Below, one piece after another: positions 7,492 through 14,714 of a stretch of DNA of 27,001 bases; positions within the stretch are counted from its first letter, which is position 1; the number at the start of each line of letters is the position of its first letter. The notes under the pieces were generated by a model. That model did not search any database. It saw only the letters and a program-made list of their open reading frames with translations, and had not been told where the DNA came from. A program made the translations under genes and the position numbers. Origin of the DNA: FEN-1297 sp964498065 (GTDB lineage: Bacteria > Bacteroidota > Ignavibacteria > Ignavibacteriales > Ignavibacteriaceae); NCBI GenBank assembly GCA_964498065.1, contig CAZCFZ010000051.1:1-27001 (forward strand), given 5' to 3'.

Positions 7492-9687
7492 CTAATTTTT
7501 TATTATTATTTGATTATTTGTAAGGAATAGATTTCCAACTTTAAAATCAGAGAGGAAATCAAAACCTTTTAGTATTGGATTATAACTTTGTGTTAACACA
7601 TTTATAATAGAAGGATAAATTGGAATAGAGTTTATCTTTAATTCTTCAACTTCAAACTCTATATTTTTATTTTTGATTACCCAAAGCTTTATTCTTGAAA
7701 TAATGTTCAATTTAGATTTCGGAATTTCCATATCTAGATTTATGACACCATTATTTATAGATAAATTTTTTACAATTGTTTTATTGTTTGAGGAAGTTTC
7801 AATATATTCTTTTAAATCATTAGCTGTTATAGACATGCTGTTGAAATGAACCCCGGATAAAGATAATAATTGCAAATTATCTTTTTCAATTAACAAAAAT
7901 GGATTAAACCCAACTTCGGTTAATTTTAAATTTATATTTCGAACTCGCAATCCAATGTTCTTGAAATCAAAATCTCCAAGATCAGCCTCTTTGGTGCGAA
8001 ATGAAATACTTTTAATATGCCCGCGTACTGTTTCATTAGAATCATATTCAGAAACCGACAAAGAAAAATCCTTAATAGGGTGAATATATCTTTTGAAAAA
8101 ATTAATTGTATGCTCTTTAAATTTTTGAAGTATTAGTTCGTTTGAAGCATTTTTATCAACCGGCGGATTTATTCGAAATAAAACAGCATCAGTTCCATCA
8201 GGCAAAGGATAATTTTTTATCCTTGTATAAAGAGAATTGGACTGCATAGAATTCTTAAATACACGTTTTGAGATTAAAGCACGTTGTATGGAATCTTTTC
8301 CCAAATTACCCGTCTTAAGTACAACATAATTTGAAAGAAATGGAAAGCCTGTAGTTCCAAACATTTGAATATGGAATTTTTCAAGTTTGCTCACATATTC
8401 AAATGATTGCCTGTTAAAATATATAATGTCGGGAATTACACTTAAAACAACTTTTGTTTTTTCCCTTTGTTTTATCTCTTTATTAATTGTTGTAAGAATT
8501 TTTAATTGTTTCCAATCAGAATCATTCGGTCCGTCAACAGGAATTATTGAAGAAGAAAATATTTTTGTTGACAATAGATTGCCGATTTTAGTAGATGCCG
8601 GGATATAAGAAATAATTAAAAACTGTACTATTATTAATGAAATTATACTTTGAAAGGCGAATGTTTTTCCATTCATTCTTTTTGAAATGAAATTAATCCA
8701 TTCGAGAAGGCCGCTTGAAGCTATAATTATTAATGGCGGCAATAAAGAAATTGAAAATCGCGGTTCTTTAAAACTAATTAATGATATTATTATATAAGAA
8801 CCAATAAACCATGCATTCAACAATCCATTTGTTGTAAATTTGTTTTTGACATACCAAATTAGACCAATAAGCAAAATAATTGTGATTAACCATGAAACTT
8901 GTGAAGGAATGATGCCGATATAATAAAAGGCATTCTCGAATAAATTCCGGCTTCCTCTTTTAAATTCTCCAAGCCTGCTTACGAATTGGACCAAATGAAA
9001 CATGTACCATGGTCCCGACAGAATTATTCCTACAAGAATGCTTAGAAATACATTTATAATTTGTTTTCTTCTTGTTGATGATTTCTTTATTGCCTTAATA
9101 AATGAATATACAAAAGGAACTATTAGAAAGAATATAAATGTCCACCGTGTTAAAATCCCAATTCCAAAGCTGATTCCTAATAAAATTGAATTCCTTGAAC
9201 TTCTAAATTCATAAGAAGTAAACAACAAATAGATGGATAAGGACACTATTGCTGCCAGAGGAAGGTCAAGCATGAAGTCCCTGGAAAAATGAATTACAAT
9301 CGGACACATAGAAATTAACAAAGCACTAAGATTAGCTGTCTTTTTATTAAATAACCTGAGCGCAATTGCATAAACGGAAGTAATAAAAATTAAAAGAAAA
9401 AAATCCATCACAAAAAATGCAGTTCCTTTTGATTCGCCAAAAATTTTATAGAACGGAACTGAGACATAAGACACAAACGGCGGATAATACCAGGAAACAT
9501 TTAAGTATTCTTTAAATAATGATTGGTTTGAATTCTCACCGACATGATTTGCATTAAGACTTTCAGTAAGGTGTACAGATGAATCCCAGTGAAGCGGTCT
9601 GCCACCTAATTGATACCAAATAATATTGTTAGATAGAAGAAAGAGAAGAAGCAAAATTAGAATATAGTGCTGACGTATTTTGTTCAT
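7492..9687 (-). CDS. Family-39 (ArnT/PMT-like) glycosyltransferase fused to a DUF2993/LmeA-like domain
   Basis: A 731-residue two-part protein. Residues 1 to about 360 form a polytopic membrane region of the GT39/GT83 type. An N-terminal membrane helix is followed by a loop with H-W-D-S-S-V-H-L (Asp35, where the family's catalytic Asp lies) and W-Y-Y-P-P. Many further helices include a G-x-x-x-R-W-T-F turn near 180. These enzymes move a sugar from a polyprenyl phosphate donor to a lipid or protein outside the inner membrane. Residues 530-731 look different: a beta-rich domain with R-G-H-I-K-S-I-S-F, then F-N-S-M-S-I-T-A-N-D-L and a closing F-K-V-G-N-L-F-L-T-N-N-Q. This is the pattern of DUF2993/LmeA phospholipid-binding proteins. 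I infer a lipid-linked substrate. Confidence 0.8.
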   Translation of the reverse strand: MNKIRQHYILILLLLFLLSNNIIWYQLGGRPLHWDSSVHLTESLNANHVGENSNQSLFKEYLNVSWYYPPFVSYVSVPFYKIFGESKGTAFFVMDFFLLIFITSVYAIALRLFNKKTANLSALLISMCPIVIHFSRDFMLDLPLAAIVSLSIYLLFTSYEFRSSRNSILLGISFGIGILTRWTFIFFLIVPFVYSFIKAIKKSSTRRKQIINVFLSILVGIILSGPWYMFHLVQFVSRLGEFKRGSRNLFENAFYYIGIIPSQVSWLITIILLIGLIWYVKNKFTTNGLLNAWFIGSYIIISLISFKEPRFSISLLPPLIIIASSGLLEWINFISKRMNGKTFAFQSIISLIIVQFLIISYIPASTKIGNLLSTKIFSSSIIPVDGPNDSDWKQLKILTTINKEIKQREKTKVVLSVIPDIIYFNRQSFEYVSKLEKFHIQMFGTTGFPFLSNYVVLKTGNLGKDSIQRALISKRVFKNSMQSNSLYTRIKNYPLPDGTDAVLFRINPPVDKNASNELILQKFKEHTINFFKRYIHPIKDFSLSVSEYDSNETVRGHIKSISFRTKEADLGDFDFKNIGLRVRNINLKLTEVGFNPFLLIEKDNLQLLSLSGVHFNSMSITANDLKEYIETSSNNKTIVKNLSINNGVINLDMEIPKSKLNIISRIKLWVIKNKNIEFEVEELKINSIPIYPSIINVLTQSYNPILKGFDFLSDFKVGNLFLTNNQIIIKN

Positions 9688-9692
9688 AACAG

Positions 9693-9723
9693 TTTAAACT
9701 TATTAATTAAATTGAAGTTTAAA
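9693..9723. promoter_or_regulatory. Inverted repeat next to the glycosyltransferase start codon
   Basis: Perfect 9-base arms TTTAAACTT and AAGTTTAAA are separated by 13 bases. The inner edge lies five bases from the ATG at 9687. It could be an operator or a leader-RNA hairpin covering the ribosome landing site. It is very AT-rich, so chance is possible. Confidence 0.3.
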
Positions 9724-9883
9724 TAATATTTTTTATATAGAAAATCACATTATCCCCCAAAAAAATTAAGGATGAAATAGGTTTACTAACTATACTAAGA
9801 ATAATGTCACTTTCGACCTTAATTTATTAAAAATAAAAGAATTAAATTTTATTATGGTAATATCATCAGTTTGAACACATCTA

Positions 9884-9913
9884 GTTTTGTCGTAGGATAA
9901 TTCGCGACAAAAC
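9884..9913. repeat. 9-bp inverted repeat, hairpin of unknown role
   Basis: GTTTTGTCG and CGACAAAAC flank a 12-base loop. There is no T tract on either strand, so it does not look like an intrinsic terminator. It lies alone in the intergenic region. Confidence 0.45.
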
Positions 9914-10024
9914 CAAATATAAGTTTTTCATATTATACCTTTGGGCAATTTAAAAAAATTTTCGTATCGTTTATAATTAAAACGTACTGTTAAATTCTCT
10001 ATCTTAAATACCGCAAAAAGAAAT

Positions 10025-10250
10025 TTATGCTGTTTTTTGATTGCGCATTCTGTAAATAAATCGCGATATTATACCTATACCTAATCCCGCAAAGCTTAGG
10101 TTAAGATAAATTAGAAATTTTTAATAATCATTTTATCAGTTCTTTTTCAGCTAATATCTCACGAACTTTATTAGAATTTTCAACAGTAAATGCCGATCTC
10201 ATCCACTTATTCTTATAAATAATTACAAATATTTTGACTATTTTTAATCT
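10025..10250 (-). pseudogene. Remnant of a small protein gene, broken by a frameshift
   Basis: Two adjacent minus-strand frames read like coding sequence. The first, 10128-10250, gives K-I-V-K-I-F-V-I-I-Y-K-N-K-W-M-R-S-A-F-T-V-E and then N-S-N-K-V-R-E-I-L-A-E-K-E-L-I-K. The second, 10025-10120, lies in another frame and gives L-S-F-A-G-L-G-I-G-I-I-S-R-F-I-Y-R-M-R-N. The first has an amphipathic charged helix; the second looks like a membrane segment with a basic tail. No good start codon or ribosome site precedes the first frame. I cannot name the family. The alternative is coincidence in non-coding DNA. Confidence 0.35.
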
Positions 10251-10482
10251 TTAGATTTTATAATTAGTAGCGATTTTCCTTCCCATAACCCCCATACCTT
10301 TTATTCATAGTGGCTCAATAAAAGAAGTTTTATTACGTTGGAGTTGATTAGTAAGCCATTAACAAACCAAACTGTTTTCTAATTATTAATGTAAATATTA
10401 TTTTATTTAATAACACTAAAAATTTTTGATTTAGGAGATTTTCAGTATTATTCCTTTAGGGTTAAAAATTATTGATGGGAAA

Positions 10483-11718
10483 TTAGAGAAGAAGTGAGTC
10501 GATCTTCTTCTGAATTGTCTGTTTGTCTGTCTGGGTTTTGGCAAGAGAAAAAGCTTTATCAAAATTTTGTTTTGCTTTATTGTCATCAATCCCCCTGTAT
10601 AATTCACCGAGTAATGTAAAATAAAAATGATTATCGTTTAAATTTAATTTCTCTGCTTCAATGATTGCTTCTTCTTTACTGTTGGCTTTTGAAAGCGCAT
10701 AAGTTCTGTTGAGAGCTGCTATCGGCGAATATTCAATCTGCAGCAGCTGATTGTAAAGCTGCAGAATATTTTCCCATTTTTCGTTTGTATCTTCTTTTTT
10801 AGTATGCCAGTATGCTATAGCTGCTTCCAGGTGATATTTTGAAATTTTATTACCACTGGCAGAACGGTTAAGAAAATATCCGCCTTTACTGATTAAATCA
10901 GAATCCCACAAAGCTGTATCTTGATCATCGTATAAAATTGCTTCCCCCTTTTCATCAAAGCGGGCATCGAACCTGGAAGCGTGGAAGCACATAAGCGATA
11001 GAAGAGCATTTACCTGAGGTCTATTCGTAAATTCATTTTCAATAAGCATGCTGCACAATCGCATTGCATCAAAGCAAAGGTCTTTGCGTAAAGTTTTATT
11101 TTGACTGACGGAATAATATCCTTCATTGAACAGCAGATAAATCGTTCTTAATACGGCTTCTAAACGTCCGTCGATTTCCGATTCCGAGGGAAGTTCTATT
11201 TTGATTTTTTCTTCACGGAGTTTTTCCTTTGCTCTGAATAATCTTTTGTTGATAGTTTCTTTGTTCGTTAAAAAGGCATCTGCAATTTCTTCTATTCCGA
11301 AACCGCAGAGAATCCGGAGAGACAGCCCGATTTGAGCTTCTTCTGAAATTGACGGATGACAAATTGCAAACATCATCTGCAACTGACTGTTGTTTATATT
11401 TTGCGGAGACAAATCAATTTCCTTTTGATAAACACTTAGGTCATTTTTTTGTAATTCAGGAATGATTTTATTTTCATAAATCGAACTACGATTTAAATAA
11501 TTTTTTGCTTTATTCTTTGCAACATGATAAAGCCAGGCAGTGGGATTCTGCGGTATGCCTTTCAATCCCCATGATTCTGCTGCTGTTAAAAAAGTATCCC
11601 CGGCAATATCTTCGGCAATTTCTATTTGATCGAAACCAAAATGCCTGTACAGCACTGAAACAATTTTTCTATACTCGGTTCTGAATAAATGAGGAATTAG
11701 TTCTTGCTGTTTTGTCAT
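10483..11718 (-). CDS. ECF42-type RNA polymerase sigma factor with DUF6596/TPR-like C-terminal extension
   Basis: A 411-residue sigma factor, about twice the size of a plain ECF sigma. Region 2 is at residues 8-80, with R-T-E-Y-R-K-I-V, A-E-D-I-A-G-D-T-F and W-L-Y-H-V-A-K-N-K-A. Region 4 is near 130-170, with G-I-E-E-I-A-D-A-F-L and R-L-F-R-A-K-E-K-L. The DUF6596 part follows from about 185 (R-T-I-Y-L-L-F-N-E-G-Y-Y), then helical TPR-like repeats to the end (A-A-L-N-R-T-Y-A-L-S-K-A). This architecture beside DGPF/YCII genes is the ECF42 hallmark. No anti-sigma gene is present, and in this group the extension is thought to control activity. No ribosome site is evident. The DGPF genes upstream are its likely targets. 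Confidence 0.9.
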   Translation of the reverse strand: MTKQQELIPHLFRTEYRKIVSVLYRHFGFDQIEIAEDIAGDTFLTAAESWGLKGIPQNPTAWLYHVAKNKAKNYLNRSSIYENKIIPELQKNDLSVYQKEIDLSPQNINNSQLQMMFAICHPSISEEAQIGLSLRILCGFGIEEIADAFLTNKETINKRLFRAKEKLREEKIKIELPSESEIDGRLEAVLRTIYLLFNEGYYSVSQNKTLRKDLCFDAMRLCSMLIENEFTNRPQVNALLSLMCFHASRFDARFDEKGEAILYDDQDTALWDSDLISKGGYFLNRSASGNKISKYHLEAAIAYWHTKKEDTNEKWENILQLYNQLLQIEYSPIAALNRTYALSKANSKEEAIIEAEKLNLNDNHFYFTLLGELYRGIDDNKAKQNFDKAFSLAKTQTDKQTIQKKIDSLLL

Positions 11719-11755
11719 ATTTAAATTTCAAAAAAATCATTATGAAGAAAAACCT

Positions 11756-11792
11756 GCGAAGTAGTCTCTTAAAAATTTTGAGACTACTTCGC
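11756..11792 (-). terminator. Perfect 13-bp hairpin between the DGPF genes and the sigma gene
   Basis: GCGAAGTAGTCTC and GAGACTACTTCGC are exact inverted copies around an 11-base AT loop. On the minus strand the stem is followed by AGGTTTTTCTTC, a usable U-rich tail. It begins 26 bases after the stop of the 113-residue DGPF gene and ends 37 bases before the sigma-factor start. It should end or reduce transcription from the DGPF genes into the sigma gene. Confidence 0.6.
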
Positions 11793-11818
11793 TCTGCTCT
11801 AACTTACTGCATAAGACT

Positions 11819-12160
11819 TTATAATTGATCGATTTCTCTTATTTCCACATTTCCTCCCAGCGAAAGTACCGGGCAGCCTTTTGCCAATTCAACAGCTTCT
11901 TCATACGAATCGACTTTAACTATCGAGTATCCGCCGATAGATTCTTTAATTTCGGAATAAGGACCATCAGTAACTTTATTATTTGCTCTAAGAACTCTTC
12001 CGGTAGTTGTTAACCGGTTTCCTTTATTAGATAATTTATTTTGAGCAGCAATACTGCCCATCCAATCCATCCATTTCTTTGTATTTTTTTGTGCTTCTTC
12101 TTTTGTTATGTTTGGTAAAGCGCTGAAATCATTTCTATAAACAAATAAGAATTCTTTCAT
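11819..12160 (-). CDS. DGPF/YCII-related protein, paralogue 1
   Basis: A 113-residue YCII-related (DGPF) protein, a dimeric ferredoxin-like fold of unknown reaction. It has the family opening K-E-F-L-F-V-Y-R and a W-M-D-W-M-G-S-I helix. The signature V-T-D-G-P-Y-S-E-I-K-E follows, then G-G-Y-S-I-V and A-x-x-L-A-K-G-C-P-V-L near the end. A GGAG site precedes the ATG, in the same GGAGTTTAAAATG leader as the AhpD-like gene upstream. It is the last gene before the hairpin and the sigma gene. DGPF proteins are the usual partners and targets of ECF42 sigma factors. Their biochemical role is not established. Confidence 0.9.
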   Translation of the reverse strand: MKEFLFVYRNDFSALPNITKEEAQKNTKKWMDWMGSIAAQNKLSNKGNRLTTTGRVLRANNKVTDGPYSEIKESIGGYSIVKVDSYEEAVELAKGCPVLSLGGNVEIREIDQL

Positions 12161-12196
12161 TTTAAACTCCTGGTTTTTTTATTATTATATTTTCTT

Positions 12197-12283
12197 CATT
12201 TCGAAGGAGTCTTCTCCAAGGGAGTCCTTCGGACGACCGAGAAATCTTTTCAAAATGTAAGATTTCTCCCTGCGGTCGAAATG
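12197..12283. repeat. REP-like composite palindrome (CATTTCGA...TCGAAATG)
   Basis: Outer arms CATTTCGA (12197-12204) and TCGAAATG (12276-12283) enclose two inner hairpins. One is CGAAGGA with TCCTTCG (12202-12231). The other is AGAAATCTT with AAGATTTCT (12240-12267), extended by CGACCG and CGGTCG. The structure fills the gap between the DGPF and AhpD-like genes. It looks like a dispersed extragenic palindrome, of a style I recall from Bacteroidota/Ignavibacteria genomes. Copy number cannot be judged here. Confidence 0.6.
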
Positions 12284-12327
12284 ACAAAGACACTTTTGAG
12301 ACAGCCTCTGATATGATTATTTAAACC

Positions 12328-12801
12328 TTATTTTAATAACTCTGCATGCTGTCCAACTTCATAGGTTCCGGCTGGAGTACGAAATGCAACATTAATTCTA
12401 TTGAAGCTATTTATTGCAATTACACCCATTGTTAAATCTATCAATTCTTCTTCAGTAAATTGTTTTCTTGCTTCTTCATAAACTTCATCCGGAACACGGC
12501 TTTCACTTACCAAAGTAACAGCTTCTGCCCATGCAAGTGCAGCAAGTTCACGTTCTGAATAGAAAGGCGCTTCACGCCATGCATCAAGCACATAAAGCCG
12601 CTGATCACTTTCTCCTTCGGCAAGTAAATCTTTTGAGTGCATATCAAGGCAATAAGCACAGCCGTTTATTTGAGATACCCTGAAATCAATTAAATCAAAA
12701 AGCTTTTTTTCAATTGAAGATTTTGCTAAGTATGATCCTAATCCGAGCAAGGGTTTTATAGCATTAAAACCTTTTTCATATGCATTTAATCTTTGTTCCA
12801 T
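12328..12801 (-). CDS. Carboxymuconolactone decarboxylase / AhpD-like protein
   Basis: A 157-residue, all-helical CMD-family protein. The redox motif is clear: G-C-A-Y-C-L-D-M-H, with Cys48, Cys51 and His55 as in AhpD-type peroxidase cores. It is followed by the D-A-W-R-E-A-P-F-Y-S-E-R-E-L-A-A-L-A-W segment common in this subgroup. Such proteins reduce peroxides through the cysteine pair or act as thiol oxidoreductases. It lies among DGPF genes under an ECF42 sigma factor, which suggests a role in a stress response, perhaps oxidative. That is inference. An AAGGAG site precedes the ATG. It is probably cotranscribed with the DGPF gene upstream, 65 bases away. Confidence 0.9.
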   Translation of the reverse strand: MEQRLNAYEKGFNAIKPLLGLGSYLAKSSIEKKLFDLIDFRVSQINGCAYCLDMHSKDLLAEGESDQRLYVLDAWREAPFYSERELAALAWAEAVTLVSESRVPDEVYEEARKQFTEEELIDLTMGVIAINSFNRINVAFRTPAGTYEVGQHAELLK

Positions 12802-12866
12802 TTTAAACTCCTTAAATTCAATTTTTACAATTAAAATTCTTACAATTATGTATTTTGAAATTAATT

Positions 12867-13211
12867 TTACCTTCCTGAAACTACCAGTTCCCTAACTTCT
12901 ACATTTCCTCCAACATCCAGAACCGGGCAGTTTTTCGCAAGCTCTGCTGCTTCATCAATTGATTCGGCTTTAACCGTGCAGTAGCTGATCAGCATTTCTT
13001 TAATTTCAGGGTACGGCCCGTCCGTTACAACATTATTCGGCTTCACTATTTTGCTTCCCTTACCTAATTGCTGACCGGTTGACCCCCACTTCCCTTTTGC
13101 CTCGATTCCATCCATCCAGTCTTTCCATTTTTTTGCAACTGTCTGCCAGTCCTCCTGAGATTTTTCCATTTTCTTATAATCTGCCTTAAACAAAAACATA
13201 AATTCTTTCAT
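12867..13211 (-). CDS. DGPF/YCII-related protein, paralogue 2
   Basis: A 114-residue DGPF protein with M-K-E-F-M-F-L-F-K at its start, W-K-D-W-M-D-G-I, the V-T-D-G-P-Y-P-E-I-K-E signature and A-E-L-A-K-N-C-P-V-L. An in-frame ATG lies four codons further upstream (13223), but its codons ATGGAGGTTAAG contain the GGAGG ribosome site, so the ATG at 13211 is the better start. Where the other two paralogues have G-G-Y after the signature, this one has I-S-Y. A promoter-like sequence shared with paralogue 3 sits about 50 bases upstream. Function as for the family: unknown, ECF42-linked. Confidence 0.9.
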   Translation of the reverse strand: MKEFMFLFKADYKKMEKSQEDWQTVAKKWKDWMDGIEAKGKWGSTGQQLGKGSKIVKPNNVVTDGPYPEIKEMLISYCTVKAESIDEAAELAKNCPVLDVGGNVEVRELVVSGR

Positions 13212-13261
13212 CTTAACCTCCATTAAACAAAACTTTTTTTAACTATGAATTACACTCATTT

Positions 13262-13289
13262 AACAAATGAGATCAGGAAAATTGGACAT
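13262..13289 (-). promoter_or_regulatory. Candidate ECF42 promoter of DGPF paralogue 2
   Basis: Read on the minus strand, ATGTCCAATTT, eight bases, then TCATTTGTT, ending 51 bases before the ATG. The same two blocks with the same eight-base gap precede paralogue 3. The first block fits a TGTC-type ECF -35 and the second a -10. No other gene start in the window has both blocks at this spacing. Confidence 0.6.
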
Positions 13290-13317
13290 TATTTTAAAGT
13301 ATAAATTTATTTGATTT

Positions 13318-13671
13318 TTATTTGTGCTCTTCCTTAGATGAAATCCTTCTTACTTCTACAGTATTGCCTTCTCCATGCAGAACCGGACTGCCTTTTGCAA
13401 ATTCAATAGCTTCATCAATCGATTCCGCTTTAACTATAATATACCCGCCGATTGTTTCTTTAATATCACCAAAAGGTCCGTTTGTTACGATGTTGTTATG
13501 ACCAACAACTTTAGCTTCGTCAAATGGTAAACCATTACCGGCAACAAATTTGTTTTTTGCGGTTATACCATTTATCCAATTCATGGTTTGATTCATCCAA
13601 TTCTGCAGTTGTTCCGGAGATGCTGTTTTATGCCCGTCTTCATGCCTAAAGATCAACATGTATTCATTCAT
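13318..13671 (-). CDS. DGPF/YCII-related protein, paralogue 3
   Basis: A 117-residue DGPF protein: M-N-E-Y-M-L-I-F-R start, W-M-N-Q-T-M-N-W-I helix, then V-T-N-G-P-F-G-D-I-K-E, where the first residue of the DGPF signature is Asn rather than Asp. G-G-Y-I-I-V and A-I-E-F-A-K-G-S-P-V-L follow. A GGAG site precedes the ATG. It is the first gene of the minus-strand ECF42 cluster, with its own promoter-like sequence 45 bases upstream. The gap of about 106 bases to paralogue 2, which has its own copy of that promoter, suggests two separate transcription starts. Confidence 0.9.
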   Translation of the reverse strand: MNEYMLIFRHEDGHKTASPEQLQNWMNQTMNWINGITAKNKFVAGNGLPFDEAKVVGHNNIVTNGPFGDIKETIGGYIIVKAESIDEAIEFAKGSPVLHGEGNTVEVRRISSKEEHK

Positions 13672-13715
13672 GCTTTTCTCCTATTATTTATAAAACTTTT
13701 AATGTACATATTAAT

Positions 13716-13743
13716 AACAAATGAATATTCCGAAATTGGACAT
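13716..13743 (-). promoter_or_regulatory. Candidate ECF42 promoter of DGPF paralogue 3
   Basis: Minus-strand ATGTCCAATTT, eight unrelated bases, then TCATTTGTT, ending 45 bases before the ATG. Both blocks (11 and 9 bases) match the sequence before paralogue 2 exactly, while the spacer does not. That is what two promoters read by one sigma factor should look like. Confidence 0.6.
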
Positions 13744-13938
13744 GGTGCTAAATTATTTTTTAAAACAATCCGGTGCTTTTGTAATATTATCTATGAACTG
13801 ATAAATCTAAATTGAAGGAAAAACTTCCGCAAAATTTTATTTTAATCAAAATTAAATATTGAAAACTTCATCTTCCAGTCAAAGTGCTTTACAGATCATT
13901 GATTACACATGAACCTAAAATATTGAAGTAAGTGAAGT

Positions 13939-14652
13939 CTAATGGACCAATCCAAATGCTAAAGATAAAAATCCAAAGGCACCGAAGACAAAATGGATTA
14001 TTATGCTTATTGAAGTGTTTTTTCTGACTTGAACAATTGCAGGCAGGATAAAAAATATTGGGAGCGCGGAGTATATTAAATCCAGCCCCATTGGCAAATG
14101 CCAGCAAGCCCAAAGAATTCCGTGAACCAGCCAGGTATATTTTTTATTCAATAGTTCCTGCCTCGGCTGAATGTATCCGCGCCATAAAAATTCTTCACCA
14201 AAAATGTTAAAAAAGAAAAAGACAGGCCAAATATAAATTATCCAAAAGTATTTATCGTTTAGCGGCATATTTTTAAAGAAGAAGGGTGCAGCATCAATAT
14301 TAAATTTCGGCAGGATAATTTTTGCAATTAAGAAAGAAAGCAATGATAATACCATAAACCCGCCGACAGCCCAGTAAATATCAGTTAAAGAAAGTTTTTT
14401 AATTCTCATTCTAACAAATAAATCTTTTATCCTATAAGATTTAATTTCTTTACCGCTCAGATATATTGCACCGAAAAACATAGGAACTAAAACTATCAAA
14501 CCAACACCTATAAAATAAGTTACTTCAATCGGGAACAGGTTCTGAGTATCTAAAAATGGTATAGCAAGTTTACATGCTATAAGGTTTAAAATAGTTGGTA
14601 AACCAAACAACAAAATTAATCCCGGCCAGGTAAGTGGTTTTATTTTATTCAA
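13939..14652 (-). CDS. CPBP family intramembrane metalloprotease (Abi/Rce1-like), intact motifs
   Basis: A 237-residue membrane protein with about seven hydrophobic segments. All family motifs are present: G-E-E-F-L-W-R-G-Y (Glu153, Glu154, Arg158), W-A-C-W-H-L-P-M (His185) and I-I-I-H-F-V-F-G (His220). Rce1-type members cleave prenylated proteins; bacterial ones process or protect against peptides, or have unknown targets. The first 40 residues hold one membrane segment and no cleavable signal. It is followed on the minus strand by about 267 bases without a gene, before the DGPF cluster. It probably belongs with the LigT-like gene upstream, 62 bases away. Substrate unknown. Confidence 0.85.
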   Translation of the reverse strand: MNKIKPLTWPGLILLFGLPTILNLIACKLAIPFLDTQNLFPIEVTYFIGVGLIVLVPMFFGAIYLSGKEIKSYRIKDLFVRMRIKKLSLTDIYWAVGGFMVLSLLSFLIAKIILPKFNIDAAPFFFKNMPLNDKYFWIIYIWPVFFFFNIFGEEFLWRGYIQPRQELLNKKYTWLVHGILWACWHLPMGLDLIYSALPIFFILPAIVQVRKNTSISIIIHFVFGAFGFLSLAFGLVH

Positions 14653-14714
14653 AATATATTCTCAATTTTCTTTTTTATTTAAAGCCGCCTAACAGATAAA
14701 ACTTTCAGCACTTT

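Larger units (their letters stand above)
9688..10482. other. Long AT-rich intergenic region with hairpins and coding-like remnants
   Basis: Nearly 800 bases between the glycosyltransferase and sigma-factor genes have no intact gene. They hold an inverted repeat just before the glycosyltransferase start, a 9-bp hairpin at 9884-9913, and two short minus-strand frames at 10025-10250 that read like pieces of a lost small protein (each listed separately). The remaining sequence to 10482 shows nothing I can support. Confidence 0.55.

Noticed and set aside
8387..9214. Plus-strand frames within the glycosyltransferase gene
   Set aside because: Shadows of the membrane-protein codons; hydrophobic look without start signals.
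12160..12330. Palindromic region as a CRISPR remnant or insertion-sequence end
   Set aside because: There are no regularly spaced direct repeats, no transposase frame and no target duplications; nested palindromes fit an extragenic repeat better.
13588..13815. Plus-strand frame across the start of DGPF paralogue 3
   Set aside because: It overlaps a well-supported gene and the candidate promoter, with no ribosome site and no recognisable product.
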